This document shows positions 35,393 through 43,774 of a stretch of 64,000 nucleotides of DNA, piece by piece; the first letter of the stretch is position 1, and each line of letters begins with the position of its first letter. Both the position numbers and the translations under genes were made by a program. This DNA is from Ga0077555 sp050187415 (lineage in GTDB: Bacteria; Pseudomonadota; Alphaproteobacteria; Rhizobiales; Hyphomicrobiaceae), in contig JBFWXN010000006.1 in NCBI GenBank assembly GCA_050187415.1, positions 1-64,000 of the forward strand, read 5' to 3'. The notes under the pieces were generated by a model, which made no database searches, was not told the origin of the DNA, and saw only the letters and a program-made list of their open reading frames with translations.

Positions 35393-36496
35393 ATGACGGC
35401 TGATCGGCTCGTCACGGGGGAGCGCAGGGAGGCGGACGCCTTCGAGACCTCGATCCGTCCTCAGGTGCTCGACGATTTCGTGGGGCAGGAGCAGGCGCGC
35501 GCCAATCTCAAGGTGTTTATCCAGGCCGCACGAAGCCGTGGCGATGCACTCGATCACGTGCTGTTCGCCGGGCCACCTGGCCTTGGCAAGACGACGCTCG
35601 CGCAAATCATGGCGAAGGAGATGGGCGTCGGGTTTCGCTCGACTTCGGGACCGGTGATTGCCAAAGCCGGCGATCTGGCAGCACTGCTGACGAATCTGGA
35701 AGAGCGCGACGTGCTCTTCATCGACGAGATCCACCGGTTGAACCCTGCTGTCGAGGAGATCCTTTATCCGGCGATGGAGGATTTCCAGCTCGATCTGATC
35801 ATCGGTGAGGGGCCGGCGGCGCGCTCGGTGAAAATCGATCTGGCGAAATTCACACTCGTCGGCGCAACGACGCGGGCCGGGCTGCTGACAAACCCGCTAC
35901 GCGATCGCTTCGGCATTCCCGTGCGGCTGAATTTCTACACGCACGATGAACTCGAATCGATCGTGTCACGCGGCGCCCGCGTTCTCGGCGCTCCGATGGC
36001 GAAGGACGGTGCCATGGAGATCGCGCGTCGATCGCGCGGCACGCCGCGCATCGCGGGGCGTCTCCTCAGGCGCGTGCGCGATTTCGCGTCGGTCGATGGC
36101 GCGCCGGTCATCGACGCCGCGGTTGCCGACAGGGCGCTGCGCATGCTGGAGGTCGATAACGAAGGTCTCGATGCGCTCGACCACCGGTACCTCGCCTGCA
36201 TCGTCAAGCACTACGACGGCGGGCCGGTCGGCATCGAAACGATCGCGGCAGCCTTGTCGGAGCCGCGCGATGCGCTGGAAGAGATCGTCGAGCCCTATCT
36301 CTTGCAGCAAGGCTTCATCGGCCGCACGCCGCGCGGGCGGATTGTGACGCTGAAGGCCTACCGGCATCTCGGGGTGGCGGGACCGGCCCGCACCTCGATC
36401 GTCGAATTGCCGCTGTTCGACGATGACGAGACCGACAGCGACAACGGCGCGGGCAGCGGTCGCAGCAGCAAGGGCGGTCGCGGGCGCGTGCGCTGA
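35393..36496 (+). CDS. ruvB: Holliday junction branch-migration helicase RuvB
   Basis: A 367-residue AAA+ motor of the RuvAB branch-migration complex. Walker A GPPGLGKTTLA is near residue 62-72, Walker B is in VLFIDEIHRL, sensor 1 in LVGATTRAGLL, then the arginine-finger region DRFGIPVRL, and a winged-helix C-terminal domain (residues 260-335, QQGFIGRTPRGR). The last 35 residues are an extra acidic then basic tail (DDDETDSDN, GGRGRVR) not needed by the family. ATG 35393 has GGAGG eight bases upstream. ruvC and ruvA, usually adjacent, are not next to it. Confidence 0.97.
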   Translation: MTADRLVTGERREADAFETSIRPQVLDDFVGQEQARANLKVFIQAARSRGDALDHVLFAGPPGLGKTTLAQIMAKEMGVGFRSTSGPVIAKAGDLAALLTNLEERDVLFIDEIHRLNPAVEEILYPAMEDFQLDLIIGEGPAARSVKIDLAKFTLVGATTRAGLLTNPLRDRFGIPVRLNFYTHDELESIVSRGARVLGAPMAKDGAMEIARRSRGTPRIAGRLLRRVRDFASVDGAPVIDAAVADRALRMLEVDNEGLDALDHRYLACIVKHYDGGPVGIETIAAALSEPRDALEEIVEPYLLQQGFIGRTPRGRIVTLKAYRHLGVAGPARTSIVELPLFDDDETDSDNGAGSGRSSKGGRGRVR

Positions 36497-36508
36497 GCGC
36501 GGATTTCC

Positions 36509-37621
36509 TCAGGCGAGCGCCGCCGTCTTGAAAAGGGTGATGCGCAGGCCGCCGTGAAGCACCGGCGGCGACGGCTCGACGAACGGAAGGCCGGTTGCGC
36601 GGGCGAGATTCGAGTCGCTCGTGATGATGCCGACACGCCAGCCGGAGAAGCGCCTCGTCAAGGTGCTGCCGAGCGTCCGATAGAGCCCGGCCAGAAGCGT
36701 CCTGTCGCCGATCCGGTCGCCGTAGGGTGGATTGACGATGACGAGGCCTGGTGGCCCGCCGGGGGCGCATAGTTCATCGATTGCGGTCTGGGCAAATTCC
36801 GTCAAGGCCGAGACGCCGGCGCGCTCGGCGTTGGCGCGGCTCATCCGGATCGCACCAGCGTCGCGATCGCTGCCGTAGAAGCGAAACGCCGGCGTGGCAG
36901 GCCTGCCGGCACCGCGCAGGGTGCGCCACGTGTCCTCGTCGAAGGTCGCGAGCTGCTCGAATGCAAAATGGCGGGCGCGCCCGGGCATCAGCCCGGCGGC
37001 AATCTCCGCCGCCTCGATGACGAACGTGCCGGAGCCGCACATGGGATCGACGACGGGCTCGCGGCCGTCGTAGTCGCATTCGCGCAGAAAAAGGGCGGCG
37101 AGCGTCTCTCGCATCGGAGCCTTGGCAACCTCCTCCTTGAAGCCGCGCTTGTGGAGGGGCTCGCCGGTGGTGTCGACCGCGATGGTGCAGATGTCGTGCT
37201 CGATGCGGACCTTGACGACGACCTCCGCATCGGCGGAGACCGGTGCGCCAAGCTCCTCGCGGATGGCGCGCTCGACGCGCTCGCGCGCCGCGCCGGAGTG
37301 GTAGATGCGCGAGGCTTTGCACGTCGCCTCGACGCGGAACGCAACGTCGGCGCGCAGCACGTCGGCCCACGGCACGCGCCGCGCGCGCTTGTCGAGTTGC
37401 GAGACATGGATGGCGCGAAACGTGTCGATCCGCGCGAGCACGCGAGCCGCGCCACGCAGGGCGAGGTTGGCGCGCCAGACGAGCGGCCAGCCGCCGCGAA
37501 TGGTGACGCCGCCGGGACTGGCTTTGGGCTGCGCAAAGCCAAGGCTTCGGGCCTCGGCGCATAGTGCTGCTTCGAGGCCCGGTGCGGTGGCGAGGAAAAT
37601 CTCGAAGGCCCCGTGGGTCAT
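36509..37621 (-). CDS. THUMP-domain RNA methyltransferase (RlmL/YpsC-like)
   Basis: A 370-residue SAM-dependent methyltransferase of COG0116. The N-terminal THUMP RNA-binding domain spans about 45-165. The Rossmann-type methyltransferase has motif I DPMCGSGTFVIEAA (about 195-208) and motif IV NPPYGDR (about 304-310), the Asn-Pro-Pro-Tyr site for N2-guanine methylation in 23S rRNA. It corresponds to the N-terminal half of E. coli RlmL, the usual single-activity form. ATG 37621 has GGAGG four bases upstream. It is convergent with ruvB, with 12 bases between the stops. Confidence 0.88.
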   Translation of the reverse strand: MTHGAFEIFLATAPGLEAALCAEARSLGFAQPKASPGGVTIRGGWPLVWRANLALRGAARVLARIDTFRAIHVSQLDKRARRVPWADVLRADVAFRVEATCKASRIYHSGAARERVERAIREELGAPVSADAEVVVKVRIEHDICTIAVDTTGEPLHKRGFKEEVAKAPMRETLAALFLRECDYDGREPVVDPMCGSGTFVIEAAEIAAGLMPGRARHFAFEQLATFDEDTWRTLRGAGRPATPAFRFYGSDRDAGAIRMSRANAERAGVSALTEFAQTAIDELCAPGGPPGLVIVNPPYGDRIGDRTLLAGLYRTLGSTLTRRFSGWRVGIITSDSNLARATGLPFVEPSPPVLHGGLRITLFKTAALA

Positions 37622-37733
37622 GCCGCCTCCATATCCGGAAGACGGGAGCACGGGAAGCCGGTGCTTCGCGAGGATACGCCGCCCCGGCGAAGATATTGGC
37701 AGCGTCCGAGAGCTTGGGGCCGCCTTGCGGCGG

Positions 37734-38141
37734 CTATTCCGTCACTTGATGCACCTCGATGACGTTGCCGTCGGGGTCGTGAAAGAAGATCTGCTGCCAG
37801 CCTTTCATGGCCCAGGCACCGAAATCCGAATAGGGCACGCCGCGCTCTTCGAGCCGCTTCTTGAAGGCGGCAATGTCGTCCGTGCGAAAGGCGATGTGGC
37901 CCTTTTCGAGCGGGTTGATGGCCTGTCCTGTCTTGAAGCCGATTGCGAGGTCGCGCTCGGCGAGATGCAGCTCCGACTGGCCATCGGTCACGAACGAGAC
38001 CTTGCCGGCGTAGCCCTGCGTCGTGTCGCGGGTCGCATTGCGGGTGGGATCGCCCTCCATATCGAGGACCTTCGTATAGAACTCGTCCATGGCTGCGACA
38101 TTGCCGGTCGTCAGGTTGAGGTGGTGCAGCTTGAGTTTCAT
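37734..38141 (-). CDS. VOC-family (glyoxalase/dioxygenase fold) protein
   Basis: A 135-residue single-domain VOC protein with two betaalphabetabetabeta units. It starts KLKLHHLNLTTGNVAAMDEFY with His ligands at positions 6-7, has KGHIAFRTDDI at the start of the second unit, and ends HDPDGNVIEVHQ with the last Glu ligand. ATG 38141 has GGAGG seven bases upstream. The activity could be glyoxalase-type lyase, dioxygenase or antibiotic binding; neighbours do not decide. It is divergent from the aminotransferase gene. Confidence 0.8.
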   Translation of the reverse strand: MKLKLHHLNLTTGNVAAMDEFYTKVLDMEGDPTRNATRDTTQGYAGKVSFVTDGQSELHLAERDLAIGFKTGQAINPLEKGHIAFRTDDIAAFKKRLEERGVPYSDFGAWAMKGWQQIFFHDPDGNVIEVHQVTE

Positions 38142-38360
38142 CTCGGTTCCTCCGTTGTTGCCGACAGTCTTCGTTGGCTGAGACTAGCCACCCCTGCCGC
38201 ACAGCGCCAAGCACTGAGTTCCAGCCGCTCAGCGATGACGATTTGTCTCGCGGCCGGCTCGGCTCGTTCTTGCTCTTGCCCGCGCCTGCGCCTATGGTCC
38301 GCGCCGCCTCGCCGATAGCGGGCATCCCAAGCAACCCGACACCCAGAAAGGCAACGTGCC

Positions 38361-39563
38361 ATGGGCTTTCTTGCCGACAGCCTGAACCGGATCACTCCTT
38401 CCGCGACGATGGGCATCTCGGCAAAAGCGCGCGCGCTCGCGGCTGAAGGCCGGAACATCATCATTCTGAGCCAGGGAGAGCCGGACTTCGATACGCCGCG
38501 GAACATCAAGGATGCGGCCATCAAGGCGATCGAGTCGGGCAAAACGAAATACACCGATCCGGACGGCATGCCCGAGCTCAAAGACGCCGTGGTGGGCAAA
38601 TTCCGCCGCGAGAATGGGCTCGACTACAAGCGCAGCCAGATCACCATCGGCTCGGGCGGCAAGCAGGTGCTGTTCAATGCCCTTTGCGCGACCGTCAATC
38701 CGGGCGACGAAGTGGTCATTCCGGCGCCGTGCTGGGTCAGCTATGCCGACATCGTCCAGTTTGCGGGCGGCAAGCCCGTATTCGTCAACTGCTCGATGGA
38801 CGACGGCTATCGGCTGAACGCCGAAGCGCTCGACCGGGCCATTACGCCGAAGACGAAATGGTTCATGTTCAATGCCCCGTCGAACCCGACCGGCGCCGCC
38901 TACTCCAAAGCACAGCTCAAGGCGCTCACGGACGTGCTCATGAAGCATCCGCACGTATGGGTGCTGACCGACGACATGTACGAGCATCTGCTCTACGACG
39001 GCCACGAGTTCTTCACCGTCGCCCAGGTCGAGCCGAACCTCTACGACCGCACGCTGACAGTGAACGGTCTCTCCAAGGCCTATTGCATGACGGGCTGGCG
39101 CATCGGCTACGCGGGCGGGCCGGAGCCGCTCATCAAAGCCATGGGAAAGCTGCAGAGCCAGTCGACTTCGAACCCATCGTCGATTTCGCAGTGGGCGGGT
39201 GTCGAGGCCCTGACAGGACCGCAGGACTTCATTCCGGTCAACAACGAGAAGTTCAAGGTGCGGCGCGACTTGGTCGTTTCCATGCTCAATCAAGCCAAGG
39301 GCATCAAATGCCCCAAGCCGGAAGGTGCCTTCTATGTCTATCCGTCCTGCGAGGGCGCGCTGGGCAAAACGACGCCCAAGGGCACGAAGCTTGTCACGGA
39401 CGAGGATTTCGTGACGGCCCTGCTCGAGGAGGAGGGTGTCGCGACCGTGCATGGCGCAGCCTTCGCCATGGCGCCCTTCTTCCGGGTTTCTTATGCCCTC
39501 GACAACGAGAGCCTCGAGGAGGCCTGCGGGCGCATTCAGCGGTTCTGCGGCAACCTTCGCTGA
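38361..39563 (+). CDS. aspartate aminotransferase (class I/II, PLP)
   Basis: A 400-residue PLP-dependent aminotransferase of the Ib (thermophilic/alphaproteobacterial AspAT) group. It transfers the amino group of aspartate to 2-oxoglutarate. The PLP lysine is K239 in GLSKAYCMTGWRIGY. N- and C-terminal blocks LSQGEPDFDTP, APSNPTGAAY and FFRVSYALDNE (carboxylate-binding Arg) are present. The enzyme is cytosolic. ATG 38361 opens with the typical MGFLADSLNRITPSAT. A strong terminator follows 20 bases after the stop, so it is a single-gene unit. Related prephenate-transaminase activity is possible. Confidence 0.93.
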   Translation: MGFLADSLNRITPSATMGISAKARALAAEGRNIIILSQGEPDFDTPRNIKDAAIKAIESGKTKYTDPDGMPELKDAVVGKFRRENGLDYKRSQITIGSGGKQVLFNALCATVNPGDEVVIPAPCWVSYADIVQFAGGKPVFVNCSMDDGYRLNAEALDRAITPKTKWFMFNAPSNPTGAAYSKAQLKALTDVLMKHPHVWVLTDDMYEHLLYDGHEFFTVAQVEPNLYDRTLTVNGLSKAYCMTGWRIGYAGGPEPLIKAMGKLQSQSTSNPSSISQWAGVEALTGPQDFIPVNNEKFKVRRDLVVSMLNQAKGIKCPKPEGAFYVYPSCEGALGKTTPKGTKLVTDEDFVTALLEEEGVATVHGAAFAMAPFFRVSYALDNESLEEACGRIQRFCGNLR

Positions 39564-39582
39564 CCTGACGACGCGTCTCCCA

Positions 39583-39624
39583 AGCCGCCCGAAAGCGCAA
39601 GTTGCTTTCGGGCGGCTGTTTGTT
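39583..39624 (+). terminator. rho-independent terminator of the aminotransferase gene
   Basis: GCCGCCCGAAAGC (39584-39596) and GCTTTCGGGCGGC (39604-39616) form a perfect 13-bp stem, 14 with the flanking A-T pair. It has a 7-base loop and a following TGTTTGTTTG tract. Confidence 0.92.
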
Positions 39625-39755
39625 TGATAAGCGCACAATCGCTCAGGAAAATCGAAGCGGCGATCGGCGATTGTTCGGCAGCGTGGGACGGCACGTCCTC
39701 GTTCCGGAATTTTATGCTTGATGTGACGGGGCTTCAGGGAACCTCAGGGTCGGCC

Positions 39756-39884
39756 ATGCGCTTCAACGACATGACGTTTGCCGAACGGCTGGGAGAAGCG
39801 TGGGCATGCGAGACGTGCCGGCGCTATCGTAGAATTGCGTTGCTTCTTCTCGGACTTCTGCTGGCGACTTGGCTCTTAGTCTGA
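39756..39884 (+). CDS. small membrane protein with CxxC motif (42 aa)
   Basis: From ATG 39756 the ORF encodes 42 residues. The N-terminal MRFNDMTFAERLGEAWACETCRRYRR has a CxxC pair, followed by a single transmembrane helix (IALLLLGLLLATWLLV) ending at the stop. The frame is open further upstream to a TTG at 39624 without an obvious ribosome-binding site; AGGG lies six bases before ATG 39756. It is ten bases upstream of the alpha/beta hydrolase gene, so the two may be co-transcribed. No family is recognised. Confidence 0.45.
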   Translation: MRFNDMTFAERLGEAWACETCRRYRRIALLLLGLLLATWLLV

Positions 39885-39894
39885 GGACGACGCT

Positions 39895-40857
39895 ATGACC
39901 GTCGCGGTGCCGCGCCTTTCGGGAGAGCCCGTCTCTCTTGCTGAAATTCCGGCAGTCACGAAAAGAATGGTTCCCCCCGTCGAGGATGAGGCCGGCGATG
40001 GGCTGGTCGCGATCGACGCGAAGCGGTGCTTCTCCTATCGATCGCTCGGCGACCGGGACGGATACCCGCTGATCGCGCTTCACGGCACGCCAGGGTCTCG
40101 CCTCAAGTTCGTTGCGGCTCACGCATCGGCCAAGCGTCTCGGTATCCGATTGATCGCCCCCGACCGTTGGGGCTATGGCGCGACAACCGCCCACCATGCC
40201 CCGAGCCTTTCAGCATTTGCCGATGATATCTGCCGGCTGGCCGACAGGCTCGGGCTTGGCAAGTTCGGCGTACTCGGCGTTTCGGGTGGCGGACCCTTCG
40301 CCGTGGCGGTCGCTGCGAGCATGGCCGAGCGTGTGTCGTCACTCTCGCTGGTTGCTCCGGTCGGGCCGATCGCAGGCGAGCCTGACGACGAGATTACGCC
40401 ATTTCACCGATTGTGCTTCGGTGCACTTTCGCAGCGCCCGAAAGCAGTCGGTGCCGTGTTTCAAGCGTTCAGGGCGATGCTCGACGTGTCGCCGGATGTC
40501 GGTGTACGTGTGGCGATGCTGCGTATTGCCGCCGCGGACCGGCGCGTGCTGTGGCGCCGGGAAGTAGCGACGCATCTCGGTGAGACATTCGCCGAGGGGC
40601 TGCGTCCCGGGGTCGTCGGGCCGGTGACGGACCTGGGCCTGTTTGGCACGCGATGGGATATCGACCTCTGCCGGGCGCACGTGCCGGCGCACATGTGGCT
40701 CGGTTCCGCGGACCAGAACGTGCCGCGGTCCGCCGCGCGACGGTTGGCCGATCGCCTACCCGACTGTGGGCTCACGGAGCTCGCGGGGGAGGGGCATTTG
40801 TGGATCGCCGACAATTTCGAGACGGTTCTGGAATGGGCTGCGGCGCAAACAACTTAG
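39895..40857 (+). CDS. alpha/beta-fold hydrolase
   Basis: A 320-residue alpha/beta hydrolase. The oxyanion strand is IALHGTPGSRLKF (about 61-73), the nucleophile elbow GVSGGG has S130, the acid is probably the Asp in GSADQNVP near 273, and the catalytic His is in GEGHLWIA near 300. ATG 39895 has GAGGA seven bases upstream. It is cytosolic, with no signal peptide. The gene order (small TM protein, then hydrolase) gives no substrate clue; esterase, lipase or haloalkane-type activity is possible. Confidence 0.85.
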   Translation: MTVAVPRLSGEPVSLAEIPAVTKRMVPPVEDEAGDGLVAIDAKRCFSYRSLGDRDGYPLIALHGTPGSRLKFVAAHASAKRLGIRLIAPDRWGYGATTAHHAPSLSAFADDICRLADRLGLGKFGVLGVSGGGPFAVAVAASMAERVSSLSLVAPVGPIAGEPDDEITPFHRLCFGALSQRPKAVGAVFQAFRAMLDVSPDVGVRVAMLRIAAADRRVLWRREVATHLGETFAEGLRPGVVGPVTDLGLFGTRWDIDLCRAHVPAHMWLGSADQNVPRSAARRLADRLPDCGLTELAGEGHLWIADNFETVLEWAAAQTT

Positions 40858-40997
40858 TTGCGCACTTAGCTTCGGTCGAACCTTCCTACGATGCGTTTGG
40901 TGCGGTCCGGGAACGGCCGCCATTAACTGTGCATGCAACTCGACCCGGCGGCCGATGGAGTTCGTGCAGTCGGCGTACAAAATATCAAATGACCGCG

Positions 40998-41023
40998 AAA
41001 AAAAAGCCGGCGGGAGCCGGCTT
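40998..41023 (-). terminator. rho-independent terminator, minus strand
   Basis: Read on the minus strand, AAGCCGGC-TCCC-GCCGGCTT forms an 8-bp stem with a 4-base loop, followed by a T run (eight A residues at 40998-41005 on the plus strand). It is 70 bases downstream of the minus-strand ORF at 41093-41323 and supports that ORF being a transcription unit. Confidence 0.75.
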
Positions 41024-41092
41024 CGGAAAGAAAGGACACCTGACCGGATTTTTCGCGCGCGAATAAACGCGCGAACTCCGCCGCACGTCACA

Positions 41093-41323
41093 TCAGGCGG
41101 GCTGGCGCCCGCCCCATGCTGGCCATACACTCTTTGCCCAGGCTGAAACGGTCGTGATCGTTTCCGTTCGGAAGAAACGATGCTGCGGCGGTGCAAGCAC
41201 GAGTGCTCGCCCTTCGCTGACAGCGTCCACCTCGGTAGATGTTTCGATTACAGCGTCGTCGTCCGGGGTCGCCATTGCGAAACCCGCTGCCGATGCTGCC
41301 TTAGTCAGTCGTTCAATGCTCAT
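41093..41323 (-). CDS. small uncharacterised protein with its own terminator (76 aa)
   Basis: A 76-residue protein from ATG 41323 with AAGG eight bases upstream. The N-terminus MSIERLTKAASAAGFAMATP is helical, the middle is acidic, and the C-terminal part (RTETITTVSAWAKSVWPAW) holds three Trp residues. No family is recognised. A minus-strand terminator follows 70 bases downstream, and AT-rich DNA with TTGACA and TATAAT elements lies upstream, so the unit looks complete. Coding status is supported by context rather than homology. Confidence 0.5.
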   Translation of the reverse strand: MSIERLTKAASAAGFAMATPDDDAVIETSTEVDAVSEGRALVLAPPQHRFFRTETITTVSAWAKSVWPAWGGRQPA

Positions 41324-41694
41324 AGCAGCTGCCTTCGACGGAAATCCTCAGGCTGCGGTGCTAACGCCCACGTCCAGGATTTTGATCCTCGATGCGGCAA
41401 TTATTCCTACAATTATATTGATGAGGCATAAATGCCCATGTCAAGCGGAAAGCCGCTTTAATTTTATAGTTTTCCAAAGAACTCTTTGACGACAAAAGAA
41501 AATGGCATTCCGTTCGACTGTGGCGTGAGCCGAGGCGTGCAGGCGGCGGGTGGCACAGTCAAAACCACCGGCACCAGCAGGAGCGTTTGCTGCAAATCCG
41601 GCGCGATCGCCTGGGTGAATCATTTGAGAGGTCATTGGCTGACGACCGGCCATTGCAGGCCGGGCAACTGCAAGCTATGGTCCCGGCCCGCCGA
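41324..41694. other. intergenic region before tRNA-Gln
   Basis: 371 bases without a supported gene. It contains the candidate minus-strand promoter (41413-41445) and a small hairpin AAGCGG-AAAG-CCGCTT (41444-41459). The 41340-41500 part is unusually AT-rich. The rest shows nothing specific; a tRNA promoter must lie at its right end but is not distinctive. Confidence 0.5.
41413..41445 (-). promoter_or_regulatory. candidate promoter of the small minus-strand gene
   Basis: On the minus strand a perfect TTGACA (41445-41440) and a perfect TATAAT (41418-41413) occur in AT-rich DNA about 90 bases upstream of the start at 41323. Their spacing is 21 bases, longer than optimal; TCAATA three bases nearer gives a normal spacer. 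The spacer contains the dyad GGCATTTATGCC, possibly an operator. Confidence 0.4.
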
Positions 41695-41769
41695 TGGGGC
41701 GTAGCCAAGTGGTAAGGCAGCGGACTTTGATTCCGCCATGCGGAGGTTCGAACCCTCCCGCCCCAGCCA
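41695..41769 (+). tRNA. tRNA-Gln (anticodon TTG)
   Basis: A full cloverleaf. The acceptor TGGGGCG pairs with CGCCCCA, the D arm is in GCCAAGTGGTAAGGC, the anticodon stem is GCGGA/TCCGC with loop CTTTGAT (anticodon TTG), the T arm is GGAGGTTCGAACCCTCC, the discriminator is G, and CCA is encoded. It decodes CAA, and CAG by wobble. Confidence 0.97.
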
Positions 41770-41892
41770 CGCCCCCACCCGCTTGCCTCGCATGTCGATC
41801 CTGCCGACCCTGCGGCAGCAGCAAACGCCCGCCGTATCAGGCGAAGCCGATCGGCGGCAGTCCGTTCAAATCCGTTCCGCCTGGTCAACCGC

Positions 41893-43128
41893 TCAGGCGG
41901 CCCGCGCAAGGCGTGAGACGGGTCGCTCGCGGATGGGCCAATGTAACAGGGCTGCGATCAGGCTCAGCCCAATCGAGATCCACCACATCGTGTCGTAGGA
42001 GCCGGTCATGTCGAACAGCACGCCGGCCAGCCAGACGCCGCCGAACGCCCCGAGCTGATGCGAAAGGAGCACGAAACCGAACAGCATCGACAGCCATGCG
42101 GTGCCGAAGAACGTCGCGACGATGCCGCTCGTCAGCGGGATGGTCGCCAGCCAGAAAAAGCCGAGAACGCTGCTGAGGACGATGATGCCGATGCCGGACG
42201 GCGGCAGGTACAGCAGCCCGAGAAAGACGAGGCAGCGAACGAGATAAATGATGGTGAGCGCGACGCGCTTCTCCATGTAGCGGCTCGACTGGCCGGCAAC
42301 GTAGGTGCCGACGATGTTGGCGATGCCGACCGCCGTCAAAGCCCATACGGCGACCCATGAGGGCAGGCCGAGCGTGGCAACGTAGGCGGGAAGATGAACC
42401 GAATAGAAGGCGACGTGAAAACCGCACACCGAATAGCCGACGACCAGCAGCCAGTAGCTGGGCAACCGGAAAGCTTCGTTGAAAGCGGCCCTCAGGCTTT
42501 GCGGCTTCAGGTCGGTCGACGGCCTCGGCTTGCCGCTGACGAGCCAGACGCAGGGCAATAGGGCCATCAGAGTTGCGATGACGGCGAGGATGCTCCCCCG
42601 CCAGCCCAGGGTCTCCATCAGCAGGTGCGTATAAGGAAAGGCAATGAAGCTGCCGAGCCCGTTGGCAATGCCGAGCGAGGCGATGGCCGCCGTTCGGTTT
42701 GCCGGCGACGCGGCCCGTCCGACGACGCCGACCATGACAGTCAGTCCGCACGCGCCGACGCCGAAGCCGAGGCCTATTCCACTCCACATCAGGTCGGCGC
42801 CGCTCTGAGCCGTATAAAGCAGATAGTAGCCGATGATCACGAAAAGGATGCCGCCGAAGCTGACGCGCCCGGCGCCGTAACGGTCGGCGACGGTGCCAGC
42901 TATCAAACCGCCGACGCCCCACAGCAAATTGGCGACGGCAATGGAGGTCGAGAACGGCTCGAGCCCAATGCCCAGGCTTGCCGTCACCGGTGGCATGTAG
43001 AGGCCGACGACCTGACGCAAACCGGCTGTCGTGCCGACGATCAGACCGGCGGCGGCGATGATCCCCCATAGCGGCAGGCCGAGCGATCGTCGACCGTCCT
43101 CCGTCGCCACCGGAGCTGGGGTATCCAT
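41893..43128 (-). CDS. MFS transporter (oxalate/formate antiporter-like)
   Basis: A 411-residue major facilitator superfamily protein with 12 predicted TM helices and a central cytoplasmic loop near residue 200-220 (SGKPRPSTDLKPQSLRAAFNEAF). After TM2 it has GTVADRYGAGRVSFGG, the MFS motif A (GxxxDRxGxR) variant. The layout, with TTAGLRQVVGLYMPPVT in TM1, resembles the monocarboxylate/oxalate-formate antiporter branch. ATG 43128 has GAGAGG ten bases upstream. The substrate is unknown; a small organic anion is likely by family. Confidence 0.87.
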   Translation of the reverse strand: MDTPAPVATEDGRRSLGLPLWGIIAAAGLIVGTTAGLRQVVGLYMPPVTASLGIGLEPFSTSIAVANLLWGVGGLIAGTVADRYGAGRVSFGGILFVIIGYYLLYTAQSGADLMWSGIGLGFGVGACGLTVMVGVVGRAASPANRTAAIASLGIANGLGSFIAFPYTHLLMETLGWRGSILAVIATLMALLPCVWLVSGKPRPSTDLKPQSLRAAFNEAFRLPSYWLLVVGYSVCGFHVAFYSVHLPAYVATLGLPSWVAVWALTAVGIANIVGTYVAGQSSRYMEKRVALTIIYLVRCLVFLGLLYLPPSGIGIIVLSSVLGFFWLATIPLTSGIVATFFGTAWLSMLFGFVLLSHQLGAFGGVWLAGVLFDMTGSYDTMWWISIGLSLIAALLHWPIRERPVSRLARAA

Positions 43129-43346
43129 TCAGAGCTAGCCTCTCTGCTCGGGTATCGGCTGAAGCCGGACACTAACCGTTCGGGGCTTCGTCCGTCTACA
43201 AACTTTACCACTCAGCGGGCTGGCCGGCATTGTTCGAATGAAACGATGGCGTCATTTGGCGATTGCGCCGCACTGTCGATGCGAGCAACGCCAGGCGATA
43301 CCGCGACACCCCACGCCCGCACGTTGCGCGTGGGGTGACGCGTCTG

Positions 43347-43610
43347 CTACCAGCGAATGTCGCCGCTATAATAGGGCACCCGAATACGGACGTGGCCCCG
43401 ATCGGTGTCGACGTCGACCCGGCTCGCCCGGGCGCGTACCTTGACGCGGGTGGCTCCGGTCACCTCGTCGACGCGCACGCGGGTGGTGGGTGCCTTGACG
43501 CGCGTGACGCCGTCCTCGCGCGTGACGAAGTCACGGGCGGCAGCCGGAAAAGCAAATGCCGTGATGGCCAGCGCCAAGCCCGCGGCCACTGTCGTTGTCT
43601 TGAAGCTCAT
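43347..43610 (-). CDS. small secreted protein with Thr-Arg-Val repeats
   Basis: An 87-residue protein with a signal peptide at 1-26 (TTVAAGLALAITAFAFPAAA). The mature part is beta-prone and built from alternating short units: TRVKAP, TRVRVDEV, TRVKVRA, SRVDVD, VRIRVP. It is highly charged, ending GDIRW. ATG 43610 has AGGGG eight bases upstream. The repeated pattern could form a small beta-solenoid or beta-meander (inference). No family is recognised. Confidence 0.65.
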   Translation of the reverse strand: MSFKTTTVAAGLALAITAFAFPAAARDFVTREDGVTRVKAPTTRVRVDEVTGATRVKVRARASRVDVDTDRGHVRIRVPYYSGDIRW

Positions 43611-43774
43611 GATGCAAACCCCTGTCATGGTTACGAATTGGCAGGTCGGATCATTGTGCCGGTTCAGGATGTCGGCGCAACCCTAAAGTTGGGCATTGCG
43701 ACTGGCGGGCATGCCGCAGGCCGGTATATTGCCCTCGAACATCGATCCTCGATCGCACCCATTCGGAGCCCTCC

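Noticed and set aside
41444..41460. AAGCGG / CCGCTT hairpin followed by T-containing DNA
   Set aside because: The stem is only 6 bp, no plus-strand gene ends upstream, and it overlaps the candidate minus-strand -35 box.
41486..41704. 72-codon plus-strand frame before tRNA-Gln
   Set aside because: It begins with TTG without a ribosome-binding site and runs into the tRNA.
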